Source of the DNA: Oxalobacteraceae bacterium
GTDB lineage: Bacteria; Pseudomonadota; Gammaproteobacteria; Burkholderiales; Burkholderiaceae_D
Assembly (NCBI GenBank): GCA_013284265.1
Contig: JABTBR010000022.1
Coordinates: 1-64,000 of the forward strand
Direction of reading: 5' to 3'
Length of the DNA: 64,000 bases
Position 1 is the first letter of the stretch. Each line of letters begins with the position of its first letter. Under the pieces are notes generated by a model, which was not told the origin of the DNA, did no database searches, and saw only the letters and a program-made list of their open reading frames with translations. The position numbers were made by a program, and so were the translations under genes. This document shows, one piece after another, positions 17,420 to 26,186 of the stretch.

Positions 17420-17850
17420 GGTATTGTTTTGGTATTGTTCGTGCGTTGATCGGGCCGGCAGCACCGTTTTCAGGCTCCGCAATGGCTTGCAAGGCACGAA
17501 GTATATCTCAAAGACAATTAGTATTTTCATCTAAACAAGAAAATATTTTTAGATATAGGACCAATCGCATACCATGTATGGGGATTTCGCTATTTTAGTT
17601 CCTGTGGGCATCGAAGGGTACAAAGAGCGACGTTCACAGCCGCTTGTCCATCTGATGTGAAAGCGTCGCTCCGCGCAGTCTGCTCTTGATCGCCACGCCC
17701 TTCATCCAAAAAATCGGGGCCAAATTGGGCGAATTTGTTCAGAACACCGGCAAGGTGCCGGTGTGTCGTGCGAATCCCCGCCGTGCGCGCGGCCGAGCCG
17801 CTAGTGTCACCAGGCTGAAGGAATGGGGGGGCGGGCGTCTCGAAGACACA
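17420..17850. other. gene-poor stretch: AT-rich promoter region and one hairpin
   Basis: The first ~150 nt (17420-17580) are AT-rich and probably hold the promoter of the PEP-CTERM gene. A perfect hairpin with 9-bp arms (ACACCGGCA, loop AGG, TGCCGGTGT) lies at 17744-17764, without a T-run. I see no coding sequence here. The long plus-strand frame that continues over the antitoxin gene is only its antisense shadow. Confidence 0.5.
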
Positions 17851-18147
17851 CTACGAATCCGTCTTCGATTGGCGGGCCAGCCAATCCCGCACAGCGTCGT
17901 TCACGCGAGTTTGCCAACCTCGCCCACTCGCTTTGAGCGCATCGAGGACATCTCGATCGAAACGAATGGTGGTAGGCACCTTGGGATCTGCCTTGACGCT
18001 CCCGACCGGGCGACCGCGACGGGCTGCGATCTCTTGCGCGGCATTCACGCGTCCTTCGCCTCGCGTGGACTGGTCCAGGCTGCGCAGCAGCGCCTCCTCA
18101 AACTCGACAATTTCAGGATCGATTATTGGCTTGGCTCGCTTGATCAT
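17851..18147 (-). CDS. BrnA-family (DUF4415) antitoxin
   Basis: This 98-residue protein has a C-terminal KVPTTIRFDRDVLDALKASG and WQTRVNDAVRDWL, the ribbon-helix-helix DNA-binding pattern of BrnA/DUF4415 antitoxins. These proteins neutralise a partner toxin and repress their own operon. The start at 18147 has AAGGAG 7 nt upstream. The partner toxin gene directly upstream is broken (see next entry), so this is now an orphan antitoxin. It may be kept as a repressor, as protection against a related toxin, or simply as not yet lost. Confidence 0.8.
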   Translation of the reverse strand: MIKRAKPIIDPEIVEFEEALLRSLDQSTRGEGRVNAAQEIAARRGRPVGSVKADPKVPTTIRFDRDVLDALKASGRGWQTRVNDAVRDWLARQSKTDS

Positions 18148-18317
18148 CAAGCTTCTCCTTCAACCTCAGCAGGAACTCTGGCCGCAAGTTATCGAGGAAT
18201 CACATCCCCGGCCAGCGGATTGACAGCGATCCAATCGATGAACTCGACACGCTCCGTATCAGACCATATCGTGGCAGCCGATGCGATAAACTCCGGCGTC
18301 TCAATGACGGTTAGCAT
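18130..18317 (-). pseudogene. RelE/HigB-type toxin gene with internal deletion
   Basis: The ATG at 18317 opens MLTVIETPEFIASAATIW and continues to NPLAGDVIPR, the typical first ~42 residues of RelE/HigB mRNA-cleaving toxins, then meets TAA at 18189-18191. Right after the break, another frame encodes DNLRPEFLLRLKEKLDD, which is the normal C-terminal end of the same family. About 45 central codons, including the catalytic region, are missing and the frame is shifted, so no active toxin can be made. It directly precedes the BrnA-like antitoxin. Confidence 0.75.
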
Positions 18318-18468
18318 GGATTTAAGTGTACTAACAAAAAAATAGAGCTACAAGGATAATTTGTTAATACGCTTAATTGAAGCGGACACATCAACGGAAT
18401 GCTGGGCTCGGCCTGAGGAAAATCAAGAGTGACGCTTTGATGTGCTCGGCGTCCGCTCCTGAAAACGC

Positions 18469-18500
18469 AAAAAGCCCAACCGGCAAAGGTTGGGCTTTTT
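18469..18500. terminator. strong hairpin terminator
   Basis: A perfect 13-bp stem (AAAAAGCCCAACC and its complement) around a 6-nt loop has a T-run on both strands. On the minus strand it follows the tRNA-like relic and the two unrecognised genes at 18604-20440, so it would end their transcript. Confidence 0.85.
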
Positions 18501-18517
18501 GCTTAGCGCTGAATTGA

Positions 18518-18590
18518 CTTCCCGACCTGGAGTCGAACCAAGGGCCGGCGGATTAACCATCCATCGCTCGACCAACTGGGTAGTTAAGAA
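18518..18590 (-). pseudogene. degenerate tRNA-Asn-like relic
   Basis: The 73-nt minus-strand segment aligns with tRNA-Asn (GTT). The T-arm is intact (CTTGG TTCGACT CCAGG), and the anticodon region reads GGATGGTTAATCC with GTT in place. The acceptor 3' half is TCGGGAA. But the 5' acceptor half (TTCTTAA) pairs poorly, the D-stem is mismatched, and the base before the anticodon is G instead of T. It therefore looks like a decayed tRNA or the fragment left by element integration at a tRNA gene. A terminator follows it at the usual distance. Confidence 0.6.
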
Positions 18591-18603
18591 GTTAAAACAA
18601 ACA

Positions 18604-19473
18604 TCACCCCGCCCAACTACGCAAAGCCTGCCAATTCCCGGCATCACAGCGATACTCGGTATCACGGAACTTGGTATGGTCCGCCATGATCTGCAACTTG
18701 TCGGGAGTGACCAACTCCTCCACCTTGATGGCGCGATACTCCGCCATATCCTGTTCCCATTTCAGGGACTTCAGCGCCGCGCGCAGCACGACGATGGCGC
18801 CGCCCCCGCCACTCTCCAGCTTCTTGCGGTAGTCCGCATAGCAGGACACAGCATGCTTGGCCCAGCTGAAATACACGTGGGTGGACGTTTGCAGCTCTTC
18901 CACCCGGTAATAGCCGGCTGCATGGGCCTTGGCCAGCCGGGTCAGCACATGGGCCGGATGCTCCTGGATGATGTGGGCCGCCATGCTGGCCAGCGAAGGC
19001 GCGCGATAATATTCCTTGTAGATGGCGTCGGTTTTCTTGGGCAGCTTGGCATCCTTCACGGCGTTGAACTTTGCCTTGATCCGCAGGAAGATCGCCATGG
19101 CCTCATTGTCGACCCAGGCGTAGTCGTTGCCAGGGTCCACGCCCGGCTTGTCGCCGCCCGGCTCGATGATCGCCGGGACGACGATGTCGTCGCCCGTCAT
19201 CAGGTAAATGTCATTGGTCGGCACGCGCAGCGCAATCAGGTAGGCAAGGTGCACCTTGAAGTACTCCAGCACCTTGCCCGGCATGCCGGCATCGCGGTCC
19301 TTGGCAAAGGCGCCGCTGGGATTGGCCTCCTTCTTGCCGGTGCGCTGATACTGGGTACTCATGCCGCCTATCTTGATCAACTCCGCCAGCGCCGCGGTGG
19401 TGACGTGGTAAGCCCACTGCTCTTCGCCACCACCGCCGCCACCGATACTGCTGCCGCCATCTGCTGGGAACAT
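18604..19473 (-). CDS. unrecognised protein A, in T6SS locus
   Basis: I do not recognise this 289-residue protein. It starts MFPADGGSSIGGGGGGEEQ, so its first ~17 residues are a glycine-rich linker. The body is soluble, with mixed helices and no signal peptide or transmembrane segment. AAHIIQEHPAHVLTRLAKAHAAG is a notable histidine- and alanine-rich helical stretch. AGGAG lies 6 nt before the ATG, so it is a well-started gene. It follows protein B by 36 nt and is probably co-transcribed. The base composition looks less GC-rich than the T6SS core. Its place between clpV and vgrG fits a cargo, adaptor or immunity gene, but that is inference from position only. Confidence 0.55.
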   Translation of the reverse strand: MFPADGGSSIGGGGGGEEQWAYHVTTAALAELIKIGGMSTQYQRTGKKEANPSGAFAKDRDAGMPGKVLEYFKVHLAYLIALRVPTNDIYLMTGDDIVVPAIIEPGGDKPGVDPGNDYAWVDNEAMAIFLRIKAKFNAVKDAKLPKKTDAIYKEYYRAPSLASMAAHIIQEHPAHVLTRLAKAHAAGYYRVEELQTSTHVYFSWAKHAVSCYADYRKKLESGGGGAIVVLRAALKSLKWEQDMAEYRAIKVEELVTPDKLQIMADHTKFRDTEYRCDAGNWQALRSWAG

Positions 19474-19510
19474 GTTTTCTCCTACTTGTTATTAACCGAA
19501 GGTGCCCTGC

Positions 19511-20440
19511 TTAATCGGGAATATACAAAACCAGCAAGTCATTAATCTGGCGGAAGACTTTATGCGGACGCTCCTTCGCCTTTGTTTTGACGGCCTCGCT
19601 GAAGCCCGCCTCCACACCCTGGGGATCGGCGTCCAGCGTGCGCAGGGCGAACGAGCCGGCCAGCGAAAACTTGAGCGCGTCCCCCTCCTTGCCCCATAGC
19701 TTGTTGAACTCGGCGACCTTGCCGGGTGCCTTCACTTTATTCAGGCTGTCAAACGCCTTGCTGGCGCTCCATGCGAAGGCGGGACCAGACGGTTTCGCCA
19801 TGACCCAGTTGGTGCCGCTGGACGGGCGTTCAGACGGACACATTTTCCAATCGCTCGGATCGAAGGGGCAAATTGGATAGCTTGACAGCGCGTGGATATG
19901 GGTGTGCACGGAATCGACGAAGCTCTCCAGCGTGTCCTCATGGATGGCAATGTCCAGATTCTTTTCGCCGTCGCTACCGACGGTGGGGAAAACCGCCTCG
20001 ACATGAATCTTGAGCAGTTGTATGGCCGCCCACCATCCCACGTCCGCCGACATCGGCTTGTTCAGCTCCGGGCCTTCCTTGGGATCGTCGCAACGCTGCT
20101 CGGGATTCATGCCCGCGAACCCGCCGAAGAGCGGGCTGGCACACAACTTGGCAATCTCGCCAGTCTCCTTCAGTTTGGCCGCCGCATCCTTACCGGCGCC
20201 ATTCAGTAGCCGCATCTTGTTCTGATTCGCCCGGATATTGGCCATATCGTATAAGCATTCGCGGGCCAGCTTGGCCCCCTTGGAACCGACGTCCAGATGC
20301 AGGGCGGTGTAGGCACACACATAGGCGATGGTGAAGTAGTAACGCACCGGGAGCGCGTGATGGTAAGTCCAGTCGCCATCGCGGGGCGTCTGCGAATTCA
20401 TTTGCTTGCGGGTTTGCTGGTTCAGCTGGATCGTTATCAT
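19511..20440 (-). CDS. unrecognised protein B, in T6SS locus
   Basis: I do not recognise this 309-residue protein. It opens MITIQLNQQTRKQMNSQTPRD; a second in-frame ATG lies 39 nt further on. It has aromatic patches (WTYHHALPVRYYFTIAYVCAYTALHLD), a WW pair at VGWWAAIQLLKIHVEAVFP, and cysteines at PICPFD and KMCPSE. No signal peptide is seen. It follows a strong terminator that ends the clpV operon and precedes protein A, so the two probably form their own unit. A paired-gene structure in this position suggests an effector with its partner, but no catalytic motif supports calling either one a toxin. Confidence 0.55.
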   Translation of the reverse strand: MITIQLNQQTRKQMNSQTPRDGDWTYHHALPVRYYFTIAYVCAYTALHLDVGSKGAKLARECLYDMANIRANQNKMRLLNGAGKDAAAKLKETGEIAKLCASPLFGGFAGMNPEQRCDDPKEGPELNKPMSADVGWWAAIQLLKIHVEAVFPTVGSDGEKNLDIAIHEDTLESFVDSVHTHIHALSSYPICPFDPSDWKMCPSERPSSGTNWVMAKPSGPAFAWSASKAFDSLNKVKAPGKVAEFNKLWGKEGDALKFSLAGSFALRTLDADPQGVEAGFSEAVKTKAKERPHKVFRQINDLLVLYIPD

Positions 20441-20490
20441 GGCGAAGGGATCCTATGCGAAGGACGTATTGATGGGTAGCGGACAATGCA

Positions 20491-20536
20491 ACAGAAAAGT
20501 GCAGACCCGCGCCACGACAACGCGGGGTCTGCACTT
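20491..20536 (-). terminator. terminator of the tssA-clpV operon
   Basis: Long arms (AAGTGCAGACCCGCG and CGCGGGGTCTGCACTT, one bulged base) form a very stable stem 14 nt after the clpV stop, followed on the minus strand by TTTTCTGTT. This separates the operon from the unrecognised pair downstream. Confidence 0.85.
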
Positions 20537-20549
20537 CTCCTCAATCTAC

Positions 20550-23288
20550 TCAAGCAAAGCTGTAACTGAATTCGCCGCCATTGACATCGACCGCCACGCC
20601 GGTGATTTCATCGCCCGCCATCATGCGGTTCAGGAACTCGCGGCTGATATCGGGCAGCATGGTGTTGGTGAGGATCGCATCGATCATGCGCCCGCCCGAC
20701 TCGCCCTCGGTGCAGCGCGACACCACCAGCTTGACCACCGCTTCGCTGTAGTCGAATGGAATCTTGTAGCGCGCTTCGACGCGTTTCTTGATGCGGTTCA
20801 GCTGCAGCTTGACGATCTGGCCCAGCATCTGGTCCGACAGCGGATAGTAGGGAATCGTCACCATCCGGCCTAGCAGCGCCGGCGGGAACACCTTCAGCAT
20901 CGGGTCGCGCAGGGCCTTGGCCATGCCGTCCGGGTCGGGCATCAGCTCAGGGTCCTTGCACAGGCTGGCGATCATCTCGGTGCCGGCATTGGTGGTCAGG
21001 ATGATCAGGGTGTTCTTGAAGTCGATGAAACGCCCTTCCCCATCTTCCATAAAGCCCTTGTCGAACACCTGGAAGAACATCTCATGCACATCCGGGTGGG
21101 CTTTTTCCACTTCATCGAGCAACACCACCGAATACGGTTTGCGCCGCACCGCCTCGGTCAGCACACCGCCTTCGCCATAACCCACATAGCCCGGTGGCGC
21201 GCCTTTCAGCGTGGAGACGGTGTGCGCCTCCTGGTACTCGCTCATATTGATGGTGATCAGATTCTGCTCGCCGCCATACAGGGCCTCGGCCAGCGCCAGC
21301 GCGGTCTCGGTCTTGCCGACGCCGGACGTCCCGGCCAGCATGAACACGCCAATCGGCTTGCTCGGATTGTCCAGCCCCGCGCGCGAGGTCTGGATGCGCT
21401 TGGCGATCATCTCCATCGCATGGTCCTGGCCGATCACGCGCTGGCTCAGCAGCGACGCGACCTTGAGGATGGTCTCCATCTCGTTGCGCGCCATGCGTCC
21501 GACCGGAATGCCGGTCCAGTCGCCCACCACGGCCGCTACGGCCTGATAGTCGACGGTCGGCAGGATCAGCGGGCTTTCGCCCTGCAGCTCGGCCAGTTTG
21601 GCCTGCACCGATTTGAGTTTTTCCATCAGGTCGGCCCGTTCCGCCGGGTCCAGCTCCGCCGCGGCCACCGCCACCGTTTCCGCAGCCGCATCGGCGGCCG
21701 CTTCCAGCTTGCTGCCGGTGCCTTCCACCGGATGGACGCCGTCGCGCAGGCGCGCACGCAGGCCCAGCAGCTCGTCGACCAGCACGCGCTCGGCGTTCCA
21801 GCGCTCTTCCAGCCCCTCCAGACGCTCATGCTCCAGACCCAGCAGCTCCGTGGCCTCGGTTTCGCGCTTGCCGATGTCGATGCCGATGGCTTTTTCGCGG
21901 CCAATGATGCTCAGTTCCGTCTCCAGTGCCTCGATGCGCTTGCGGCTGTCGTCCACTTCCGCCGGGGTGGCGTGCAGGCTCACGGCCACGCGCGCGCAGG
22001 CCGTGTCGATCAGGCTGACGGATTTATCGGGCAGCTGGCGCGCCGGAATATAGCGGTGCGAAAGCTTGACGGCCGCTTCCAGCGCCTCGTCCAGGATCTG
22101 CACCTTGTGGTGTTTTTCCATGGTCGATGCCACGCCGCGCATCATCAGGATCGCGCGTTCTTCGCTAGGCTCGTCCACCTGCACGGTCTGGAAGCGCCGC
22201 GTCAGCGCGGGGTCTTTCTCGATATGCTTCTTGTATTCGGCGAAGGTGGTCGCGCCGATGGTGCGCAAGGTGCCGCGCGCCAGTGCCGGCTTGAGCAGAT
22301 TGGCCGCGTCGCCGGTGCCGGCCGCGCCGCCCGCGCCCACCAGGGTATGGGTCTCGTCGATGAACAGGATGATCGGCTTGGGGCTGCCCTGCACTTCGTC
22401 GATGACCGAACGCAGACGCTGTTCGAACTCCCCCTTCATGCTGGCGCCGGCCTGCAGCAGGCCCACGTCCAGGGTCAGGAGCTGCACGTCCTTCAGGCTA
22501 GGCGGCACGTCGCCGCGCGCGATGCGCTGGGCGAAGCCTTCCACCACGGCGGTTTTACCCACGCCCGCCTCACCCACCAGGATGGGATTGTTCTGGCGCC
22601 GCCGCATCAGGATGTCCACCACCTGGCGGATCTCGTCGTCGCGTCCGACGATCGGGTCCATCTTGCCGCCGCGCGCCTGCTCGGTCAGGTCGACCGTGAA
22701 TTTTTTCAGCGCTTCCTGCTTGCCCATCGCGGCCGGCGCGATGGCGCCACTGGCTTCGCCCGGCGCGGCACCGCCGCCGGTCTGGAAGCCGTCGGTCGCG
22801 CTCATCTGTCCTTCCGGGGAATCCTTCAGCAGGCTGGCGAAGTCCTCGCTCAGGCTTTCCACCTTCACCCGTTCGAACTGGCGCGACATGCCATACAGCG
22901 CATTGCGCAGGCCGGTGGTCTTGAGCATGCCGACCACCAGATGGCCGGAGCGCACCTGCGATTCGCCGAACATCAGCGTGCCGTACACCCAGGCGCGCTC
23001 CACCGACTCTTCCAGTTGCGACGACAGGTCCGTCACCGAGGTCGAGCCGCGCGGCAGCCGGTCCAGCGCCGCCGTCAGGTCGCGTGCCAGCCCGGCCGGA
23101 TCGAGTTCGTAGTGCTTGATGATGCGGTGCAGGTCCGAATCCTGCAATTGCAGGATCTGGTGCAGCCAATGCACCAGCTCCACATAGGGATTCCCGCGCA
23201 GCTTGCAGAACACGGTGCTACTCTCGATGGCCCGGTAGCACAGGGGATTGAGTTTGCCGAACAATGCAACGCGACTGATGTCTGCCAT
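20550..23288 (-). CDS. clpV: T6SS sheath-disassembly ATPase ClpV (TssH)
   Basis: This 912-residue AAA+ unfoldase extracts contracted TssB/TssC sheath subunits for reuse. An N-terminal Clp-N domain covers about residues 1-160. Two ATPase modules follow, with Walker A motifs at 239-246 (GEAGVGKT) and 653-660 (GTSGVGKT) and the Walker B sequences IILFIDETH and VVLLDEVEKAHPDV. A coiled middle region separates them, and PPGYVGYGEGG is the pore loop of the second module. The start MADISRVALFGKLNP matches ClpV rather than ClpB. It begins 10 nt after tssG and ends the operon. Confidence 0.95.
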   Translation of the reverse strand: MADISRVALFGKLNPLCYRAIESSTVFCKLRGNPYVELVHWLHQILQLQDSDLHRIIKHYELDPAGLARDLTAALDRLPRGSTSVTDLSSQLEESVERAWVYGTLMFGESQVRSGHLVVGMLKTTGLRNALYGMSRQFERVKVESLSEDFASLLKDSPEGQMSATDGFQTGGGAAPGEASGAIAPAAMGKQEALKKFTVDLTEQARGGKMDPIVGRDDEIRQVVDILMRRRQNNPILVGEAGVGKTAVVEGFAQRIARGDVPPSLKDVQLLTLDVGLLQAGASMKGEFEQRLRSVIDEVQGSPKPIILFIDETHTLVGAGGAAGTGDAANLLKPALARGTLRTIGATTFAEYKKHIEKDPALTRRFQTVQVDEPSEERAILMMRGVASTMEKHHKVQILDEALEAAVKLSHRYIPARQLPDKSVSLIDTACARVAVSLHATPAEVDDSRKRIEALETELSIIGREKAIGIDIGKRETEATELLGLEHERLEGLEERWNAERVLVDELLGLRARLRDGVHPVEGTGSKLEAAADAAAETVAVAAAELDPAERADLMEKLKSVQAKLAELQGESPLILPTVDYQAVAAVVGDWTGIPVGRMARNEMETILKVASLLSQRVIGQDHAMEMIAKRIQTSRAGLDNPSKPIGVFMLAGTSGVGKTETALALAEALYGGEQNLITINMSEYQEAHTVSTLKGAPPGYVGYGEGGVLTEAVRRKPYSVVLLDEVEKAHPDVHEMFFQVFDKGFMEDGEGRFIDFKNTLIILTTNAGTEMIASLCKDPELMPDPDGMAKALRDPMLKVFPPALLGRMVTIPYYPLSDQMLGQIVKLQLNRIKKRVEARYKIPFDYSEAVVKLVVSRCTEGESGGRMIDAILTNTMLPDISREFLNRMMAGDEITGVAVDVNGGEFSYSFA

Positions 23289-23298
23289 GATGAAGTCC

Positions 23299-24309
23299 TT
23301 AGCCCGCGTGGGCGCTTGGGTTGATGAGCAATTGGTCCGGATCGCGCAAGGGCGGCGCGCTCATGGGCCAGGTACTCCAGCCAAGGCGCGTACCGCCGCC
23401 CAGCCGGAGTGGAGGGATTTCTTTCTGCCTTAAAATCAGCCGCACATCCCAATCGAGCGTGGTGCCGGCGTAATGGCGCACCCAGGCCAGCAGGCGGCGC
23501 ATGCTGTCCCCGCCCGGCAGCAGGCGGGTGTAATCGCTGTAGTCCAGCGGACCGAACACGATACGGAATTTATTCTGGCTGTCCCACACCTGGCGCCCCA
23601 GCACGGTGGACATGCCGAGGCGGTTGCCGTCTTCCGGCTGGCCCAGGCGAGATTGAATCTCCAGCGGCAGCGCCATCCAGTGGCCGACAAACTGTTCCAG
23701 CCGCACCGGCAGCTTGAAGTAAGCCCGCAGGATCGACACCAGTCCGGAAGCCGGTCGGGCATTGTTCGCCAGCAGGCCGGCGAAATGCAGCTTGGCGAAG
23801 TCGCCGATGTCGTCGCGGTTCTGCAGCGCCGGGGCGCCGATGCCGAACATGCTGCCGACGAAGCTGGCGTAGCGGTCCGACTCGGGCCGGTCCAGGCTCA
23901 CCGCCGGTTCGGCCTGGGCGCGGGCGCGGTAGAACAGCGACAGCAGGCGGTGGTGGAACACATCGAAGAACGCCAGCAGCGTGCCGTCGCCGCCATTGCG
24001 CAGGCGGTCGCGCGTGTATTCGGTCAGATGGGTGGGCAGCGGGCCATTGGCGCCGAGCAGGCCGAAGAAATTCACCGCCAGCCGCGCCTTGGCTTCGCCG
24101 CTGGCGCGGGCGAACTGGCCCAGCGCGGTCGGATGGAAGATCAGCGCCGGGTCCTGGCCGAAGCGCACCGCATCGTCGCGCGGGCGCAGCGAGGCGCCGA
24201 TGCGCGGGCGCTCGGGATGGGCGTTCTCGATCAGGCGCAGCACCTGGAAGAAATCCATGCGCGCCGCCTCGCGCTCCAGTTTCAGCTCCAGATCTACAGG
24301 ATCGCGCAT
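23299..24309 (-). CDS. tssG: T6SS baseplate protein TssG
   Basis: This 336-residue TssG (ImpH) protein has typical blocks FFQVLRLIENAHPERPRIG, NFFGLLGANGPLPTHLTEY and FFDVFHHRLLSLFYRA. It forms the baseplate wedge with TssE, TssF and TssK. Its start lies inside the end of tssF (16-nt overlap), implying coupled translation. The C-terminal half ends around WSTWPMSAPP, as in other family members. Confidence 0.93.
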   Translation of the reverse strand: MRDPVDLELKLEREAARMDFFQVLRLIENAHPERPRIGASLRPRDDAVRFGQDPALIFHPTALGQFARASGEAKARLAVNFFGLLGANGPLPTHLTEYTRDRLRNGGDGTLLAFFDVFHHRLLSLFYRARAQAEPAVSLDRPESDRYASFVGSMFGIGAPALQNRDDIGDFAKLHFAGLLANNARPASGLVSILRAYFKLPVRLEQFVGHWMALPLEIQSRLGQPEDGNRLGMSTVLGRQVWDSQNKFRIVFGPLDYSDYTRLLPGGDSMRRLLAWVRHYAGTTLDWDVRLILRQKEIPPLRLGGGTRLGWSTWPMSAPPLRDPDQLLINPSAHAG

Positions 24310-26186
24310 ACGCCTCCCCTGGCCGGCCAGCGCATGATCTCGCCGCGCGCCAGCGTGCGCACGATGGTCTCGGTGAAGGAGTTGATCGACACATACTGCG
24401 CGAAGAACTGGCTCAGCACCGCGCCCAGCAGGAAGGCGCCGGTGCCCTCGAAGGCCGCGTCGTCCAGCGTCACCGTGATCTGCAGGCCGCGCCCGAAGGT
24501 GATCGGCCCCGGCGACGGCATGCGCCGCGTGACGGTGCTCGAACTGATCGAACGCACACCCTCGACCTGGCGCTGGCCATTCAGGTCGCCCGGATGGCAG
24601 TACAGCGACAGCAGCTCGCGCAGCGCGCTGGCGCCCTGCTCCGGATTGCTGTCCACCAGCGACAGATAATTGAGCGACAGATGATTCATCAGGCGCCAGG
24701 CCACCGGCCCCTCGGCGAACGAGGGGAAAGGCTGGCTAGGCCCGGCCAGGCAACGCACCGCGTTCAGCGGCGCGCCCGAGTCGAGGATGAAGTCGGTCTT
24801 GCCCACGCCTATCGGCATCGACAGCGGCAGGTCGCGGTTGGTGCACCAGACGGTCAGGCCCAGCTGGCGCAGGTCGCTGCGGTACGGCGCTTCGGCCGCG
24901 TCCACGATCGAGATCCAGGTTTCGCTGCCGATGTAGCTGGAACGCGGACCGGTGCGGCGCTGGCGCTGCGAGATGGTGCGCTGCTCGCGCCGGATCTGGT
25001 AGAAGGCCTGGTCCTGGTGCAGGCTGTCCATGTCGCGCGCCGTGTAGAAAGGCCGGAAGCTCTGCTGCGCCTCCGGTCCGCTGCCGTAGCCGGTGACTTC
25101 CTCGATCTGATGGATCTCGTAGTCCATCGGCCGGGTGCGGTCGACCAGCACATGGTGTTCCAGCTGGCCGTCCGACACATTGATGCGGTCGGCGCGGCGC
25201 TGGAACAGGTTCGCGGCCGGAGTGCAGTTGAGCGCGAAGTTGGACGCGTCCAGCGTCTGCTCCAGCTGGGCGTCGGCGCGGTTGAGCAGGATGACGACTT
25301 CCACCTCCTGGTCCGGACAGCGGCGCAGCGCGCGCTGCAAGCCGCTCAGCTCCACGAACAGGAAGCGCTGCGGAAAGGCGAAGTACTCCTGCAGCAGGCG
25401 ATAACCCTGGAAAGTGCGCTGGCCGCTGGGCAGCAGCGCCTGGTCCTCGTCGAAGCCGACCGGCGCCACCGCGCTGCGCGGCAGCAGTACCTGCCAGGCC
25501 GGCGCGCCGGCCGTGCGGTCGGGATTGCTGACCGGCTGCACCAGCACGCCCTCCACGCTGGCGAGAATTTTTTCGTAGATCTTCACCGGCATCTCGTCGC
25601 CGCCGCGCAGATGCAGGCACAGGCGGTCGAGCGGCAATTCCTGGAAGGGCACGTCCTTGCTGCGCAGGCGCAGGCGGATGCCGGCCTTGACCGCCGCCGG
25701 CAAAGGCACTTCCATGCCGGACTGGTTGCCGCTGTGGGTGAAGAATTTGGCGTCGGCCAGCTCGATCGGCCACAAGGTCACCTCATGCGCCGTGCGGTAT
25801 TCGCAGGCGGTGCTATCGCCCTTGCCCAGAACGCTGCGCATGGCGGTCCCGCGCGGCACCACGAAGCCTTCCTTCAGGCTGGGGTTGCCCAGGTCCGGCT
25901 GCAGCTGCACCACCGCCATCGACGGCGTGGGCGCGAGAAAATGCGGGTACACCAGCTCGGCCATATGCTGGGTGAAACGGGGGAATTCGGCGTCCAGCTT
26001 CATCTGGATGCGCGCGGTCAGGAAGCTGAAGCCCTCCAGCAGCCGCTCCACATAGGGGTCGGCGCAGTCGAAGCCTTCCAGCCCGAGCCGGCCGGCGATC
26101 TTCGGATATTCACGGGCGAACTCGCCGCCCACCTCGCGCAGGTGCTGCAGTTCCTGGCTGTAGTAACGCAAAAAACGCGGATTCAT
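24294..26186 (-). CDS. tssF: T6SS baseplate protein TssF
   Basis: This 630-residue TssF (ImpG) protein starts MNPRFLRYYSQELQHLREVGGEFAREYPKIAGRL, with the nearly invariant YYxxEL opening and LEGFSFLTARIQMKLDAEFPRF. It is the main baseplate wedge subunit together with TssG. Its ATG overlaps the tssE stop as ATGA, and the end overlaps tssG. Length and motifs are normal. Confidence 0.94.
   Translation of the reverse strand: MNPRFLRYYSQELQHLREVGGEFAREYPKIAGRLGLEGFDCADPYVERLLEGFSFLTARIQMKLDAEFPRFTQHMAELVYPHFLAPTPSMAVVQLQPDLGNPSLKEGFVVPRGTAMRSVLGKGDSTACEYRTAHEVTLWPIELADAKFFTHSGNQSGMEVPLPAAVKAGIRLRLRSKDVPFQELPLDRLCLHLRGGDEMPVKIYEKILASVEGVLVQPVSNPDRTAGAPAWQVLLPRSAVAPVGFDEDQALLPSGQRTFQGYRLLQEYFAFPQRFLFVELSGLQRALRRCPDQEVEVVILLNRADAQLEQTLDASNFALNCTPAANLFQRRADRINVSDGQLEHHVLVDRTRPMDYEIHQIEEVTGYGSGPEAQQSFRPFYTARDMDSLHQDQAFYQIRREQRTISQRQRRTGPRSSYIGSETWISIVDAAEAPYRSDLRQLGLTVWCTNRDLPLSMPIGVGKTDFILDSGAPLNAVRCLAGPSQPFPSFAEGPVAWRLMNHLSLNYLSLVDSNPEQGASALRELLSLYCHPGDLNGQRQVEGVRSISSSTVTRRMPSPGPITFGRGLQITVTLDDAAFEGTGAFLLGAVLSQFFAQYVSINSFTETIVRTLARGEIMRWPARGGVCAIL

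Noticed and set aside
17744..17830. Possible cobalamin riboswitch or other structured RNA near the 9-bp hairpin
   Set aside because: The conserved cores of known riboswitches (for example the B12 box) are not present, and the nearest genes give no metabolic reason.
17686..18345. 219-residue plus-strand frame over the antitoxin gene
   Set aside because: It runs antisense to the BrnA-like gene and toxin relic, which have recognisable motifs and a good ribosome-binding site.
18518..18590. A functional tRNA gene
   Set aside because: The acceptor and D stems contain several mismatches and the base before the anticodon is not T, so I call it a relic.
21084..23324. 746-residue plus-strand frame opposite clpV
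   Set aside because: Antisense shadow of ClpV, whose Walker motifs lie on the minus strand.
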